DNA of 35,812 nt from Alphaproteobacteria bacterium. Lineage in GTDB: Bacteria; Pseudomonadota; Alphaproteobacteria; DSM-16000; Inquilinaceae. The notes beneath the pieces were generated by a model. It ran no database searches and was not told the DNA's origin. It saw only the letters and a program-made list of their open reading frames with translations. A program made the position numbers and the translations under genes. Positions 34,095 to 35,812 of the stretch are shown here, piece after piece. The DNA is taken from the NCBI GenBank assembly GCA_028281925.1, contig JANQIX010000047.1, positions 1 to 35,812 of the forward strand, given 5' to 3'. How positions within the stretch are numbered: the stretch's first letter is position 1; the number at the start of each line of letters is the position of its first letter.

Positions 34095-34464
34095 CGCGCC
34101 ACCCGCATGTCCCAACGCGCCGCTCTTCCCACGCAGCGGCAAAATACAGTCGGCGACCCTGGCCGCCAGCGTCGCCCTGAACCTCGTCTGACCACGTCAA
34201 GACACCCTTGTCATAGGGCTGGACACCCATCACCACCAACAGAGCCTGATCGGCCCCGCCGGCAGCGACCGTCCGCACCGCTATGGCGCCGATCGGAGCT
34301 TCCGCACTACAATTGCCACTACATGTGTAAAACTTGGTTAATTTTTCGACAACCGGCATCCGGCGGGGAACCGGACGCCGGAAAGCAGCGGTGTCGGCCG
34401 GATCGAACGCCACCAGAATGGCGCGCGGTGCCCGGTCCAGGCGTGCCCGGTGGCGAATCGTCAC
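34084..34464 (-). CDS. Possible hypothetical protein (126 aa) upstream of the zinc-ribbon gene
   Basis: An open frame runs from GTG 34464 (or ATG 34359) to TAA 34084, overlapping the start of the zinc-ribbon gene by 11 bases on the same strand. The product has protein-like blocks: RAILVAFDPADTAAF, FYTCSGNCS (Cys48, Cys52), QALLVVMGVQPYDKGVLTW and RLYFAAAWEERR. No family is recognised. Against it: third positions are only about 60% G or C by hand count, the stretch 34310-34350 is AT-rich like a promoter, and no strong ribosome site is seen. For it: it would fill an otherwise empty 400-base gap and would be divergent from ftsE by about 40 bases. Confidence 0.35.
   Translation of the reverse strand: MTIRHRARLDRAPRAILVAFDPADTAAFRRPVPRRMPVVEKLTKFYTCSGNCSAEAPIGAIAVRTVAAGGADQALLVVMGVQPYDKGVLTWSDEVQGDAGGQGRRLYFAAAWEERRVGTCGWRDDP
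34313..34342 (+). promoter_or_regulatory. Candidate promoter for ftsE-ftsX
   Basis: TTGCCA (34313-34318, 5 of 6 to TTGACA) and GTTAAT (34337-34342, 4 of 6 to TATAAT) are spaced by 18 bases in the only AT-rich island of the gap. A transcript would begin near 34349, giving a leader of about 150 bases before ftsE. This is a pattern match only, and it overlaps a possible minus-strand gene. Confidence 0.35.
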
Positions 34465-34501
34465 CGCGCCATCCCGCCGATGCCAGGAGGCGACGGGCCA
34501 G

Positions 34502-35182
34502 GTGATCCAATTCGACGGTGTGGGATACCGCTACGGGCGCGGGCCGGAGATTCTGCGCGGTGTCTCGCTTTCTGTGCCGCGCGGCAGCTTCCATTTCGTT
34601 GTCGGGCCCAGTGGCGCCGGCAAATCTTCGCTTCTCAAGCTGATGTACCTGGCACATCGGCCGACCAGCGGGACCGTGACGCTGTTCGGCCGCGACGTGA
34701 GCCGCGTCAGCCGCGCGGAAATGGCGCGCATGCGTCGGCGGATCGGCGTCGTGTTCCAGGATTTCCGCCTGATCGAGCATCTCTCGGCCGTCGACAATGT
34801 GGCGCTGCCGCTGCGGATTGCCGGCGCAAAGGAGGGTCAGATTCGCGACCATGTCCGCGAGTTGTTGCGGTGGGTCGGGCTTGGCGATCAACTCGACGCG
34901 CTGCCGTCGACCCTGTCCGGCGGTGAGCAGCAGCGTGTGTCCATTGCTCGAGCCGTGATCAATCGGCCGGACCTGCTGGTGGCGGACGAACCGACGGGCA
35001 ATGTGGACGATGAGATCGGCTGGCGACTGATGCGGCTGTTTGAAGAGCTGAACCGGCTGGGAACAACAGTGATCGTCGCCACGCACAACGAGACCATGAT
35101 CCGCCGGCTGGATTACCCGGTCCTGCGGCTTGAAGCAGGCTCGGTGACCGCTGCGGGCCATCAGGCGCGGCGACCGGCATGA
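34502..35182 (+). CDS. ftsE: Cell division ATP-binding protein FtsE
   Basis: This is a 226-residue ABC ATPase that, with FtsX, couples cytokinesis to septal peptidoglycan hydrolase activation. It has [20 protein letters not shown], Walker A GPSGAGKS (residues 35-42), the Q-loop in [14 protein letters not shown], signature [14 protein letters not shown], Walker [13 protein letters not shown] and the H-loop VIVATHN. FQDFRLIxHLS and EPTGNVD are typical of FtsE rather than LolD. I chose GTG 34502 because MIQFDGV is the normal FtsE beginning and AGGAGG lies 11 bases upstream; the open frame to 34334 adds an Arg/Ser-rich stretch unlike protein. The stop overlaps the ftsX start (ATGA). Confidence 0.94.
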   Translation: MIQFDGVGYRYGRGPEILRGVSLSVPRGSFHFVVGPSGAGKSSLLKLMYLAHRPTSGTVTLFGRDVSRVSRAEMARMRRRIGVVFQDFRLIEHLSAVDNVALPLRIAGAKEGQIRDHVRELLRWVGLGDQLDALPSTLSGGEQQRVSIARAVINRPDLLVADEPTGNVDDEIGWRLMRLFEELNRLGTTVIVATHNETMIRRLDYPVLRLEAGSVTAAGHQARRPA

Positions 35183-35812
35183 TGGCCCGCATCGCCGGAT
35201 GGCTGCCCGTGTTGCCGCGTCGGCGCGCACCCGCTCCGATCGCCGCGAAAGGGCGCAGGTCCGTGCCCATGGTGATCGCGCCGATGGTGTATCTGGCGAC
35301 CCTGGCGACGGCGCTGGCGCTCGCCCTCGCTGGCCTTGCCGACCGGTGGGAGACCGGGCTTGCCGGCACGGCCACCGTACAGGTACCGCCGCCGGAAGAC
35401 GGCTCGGCCATCACCCGGGAGATTCGACTGGCAGCCGTCCTGGCGGTGCTGGAGACATCACCAGTGGTGTCGGAGATCCGCCGGCTCGAGGATGCGGAGA
35501 TGGCCGACCTCGTCGCCCCTTGGCTCGACCGGGCACTTCTCTATGAAGATTTGCCTTTGCCTGACCTGATCGATGTACGGGTCCTGCCGGGCCCCGCCAA
35601 TCTCGATGCGCTCTCCGATGCCGTCGGACAGGCGGCCGAAGGGGCCACGGTCGACGATCACGCGAATTGGCTGGGCGACGTCATGGCGCTGACGCAGACC
35701 GTCGAATTCGTTGCCTGGGTCGCGGTGCTGTTGACCGGGGCTGCCGCCGTCGCCACGGTCGTGGTCGTCACACGGGCGGAACTGGCCATTCACCGGGGCG
35801 TCACGGACGTTC
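35179..35812 (+). CDS. ftsX: FtsX-like cell division permease (3' part beyond the window)
   Basis: The frame opens at ATG 35179 (a second ATG at 35182), overlapping the ftsE stop, and remains open for 211 codons to the window edge. A short basic cytoplasmic N-terminus is followed by a first membrane segment (about residues 33-52, MVYLATLATALALALAGL). A periplasmic domain of about 120 residues comes next (including DDHANWLGDVMALTQTVEF), then a second membrane segment (VAWVAVLLTGAAAVATVVVV) and RAELAIHRGVTDV, the coupling region of FtsX proteins. The four-segment family would have two more segments outside the window. Position and topology support FtsX; sequence conservation in this family is low. 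Confidence 0.85.
   Translation, partial: MMARIAGWLPVLPRRRAPAPIAAKGRRSVPMVIAPMVYLATLATALALALAGLADRWETGLAGTATVQVPPPEDGSAITREIRLAAVLAVLETSPVVSEIRRLEDAEMADLVAPWLDRALLYEDLPLPDLIDVRVLPGPANLDALSDAVGQAAEGATVDDHANWLGDVMALTQTVEFVAWVAVLLTGAAAVATVVVVTRAELAIHRGVTDV

Noticed and set aside
1..35812. tRNA, rRNA, insertion sequence, phage or secretion genes
   Set aside because: Reading for T-loop and acceptor patterns, transposase motifs and terminal repeats gave nothing convincing; the content is core chromosomal.

Overview
The window looks like chromosomal DNA from a GC-rich alphaproteobacterium, probably Rhodospirillales-like. This is inferred from gene content and order, not from a marker gene. Supporting signs are the run argH, a small LptM-type lipoprotein gene, lysA and a TIGR02302/DUF4175 gene; an MJ0042-type zinc-ribbon gene next to ftsE-ftsX; a membrane-anchored cytochrome c gene divergent from kdsB-pheA; and a leucyl aminopeptidase-family gene near an NlpC/P60 gene. 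KdsB and the LptM-like lipoprotein imply a Gram-negative cell with LPS. LysA and the peptidoglycan hydrolases imply diaminopimelate-type peptidoglycan. I saw no tRNA, rRNA, CRISPR array, insertion sequence or phage gene.

Layout. 0.2-2.5 kb (+): an exported LysM/M23 peptidase and a rhomboid protease. 2.6-5.0 kb (-): a glyoxalase-like protein coupled to a DUF924 protein, a possible small gene, a strong terminator hairpin and a DJ-1/PfpI protein. 5.0-5.6 kb: a gap of about 600 bases without a gene. 5.6-8.6 kb: an orphan TAXI-type solute-binding protein (+), then a glutathione transferase and an SGNH hydrolase (-). 8.7-11.5 kb (+): an M17 aminopeptidase, a MarR regulator and an NlpC/P60 hydrolase. 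11.5-13.0 kb: a GhrA-type reductase (-) divergent from a PAS protein (+). 13.0-24.8 kb (-): a continuous same-strand block of a double-domain cytochrome c, a HisN-like phosphatase, three YejA-type binding proteins and one YejB-YejE-YejF transporter. 25.1-26.7 kb (+): kdsB and prephenate dehydratase. 26.7-27.8 kb (-): a TlpA-like thioredoxin and a thioesterase. 27.9-33.2 kb (+): argH, lptM-like, lysA and a TIGR02302 gene. 33.2-34.1 kb (-): the zinc-ribbon membrane protein. 34.5 kb to the end (+): ftsE and a truncated ftsX.

How the genes fit together. Most are housekeeping: arginine, lysine and phenylalanine synthesis, KDO activation, envelope assembly and division, peptidoglycan turnover, and respiratory electron transfer. 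The least ordinary part is the peptide-transporter block. One YejBEF core is served by three diverged binding proteins, and a 40-bp upstream element (37/40 identical) sits about 65 bases before two of them. A second unusual object is the cytochrome c with two homologous heme domains joined by an acidic linker encoded by eleven 15-bp tandem units. I found no convincing wholly new system. The 40-bp element, the cytochrome and two unrecognised small reading frames are the best candidates for follow-up.
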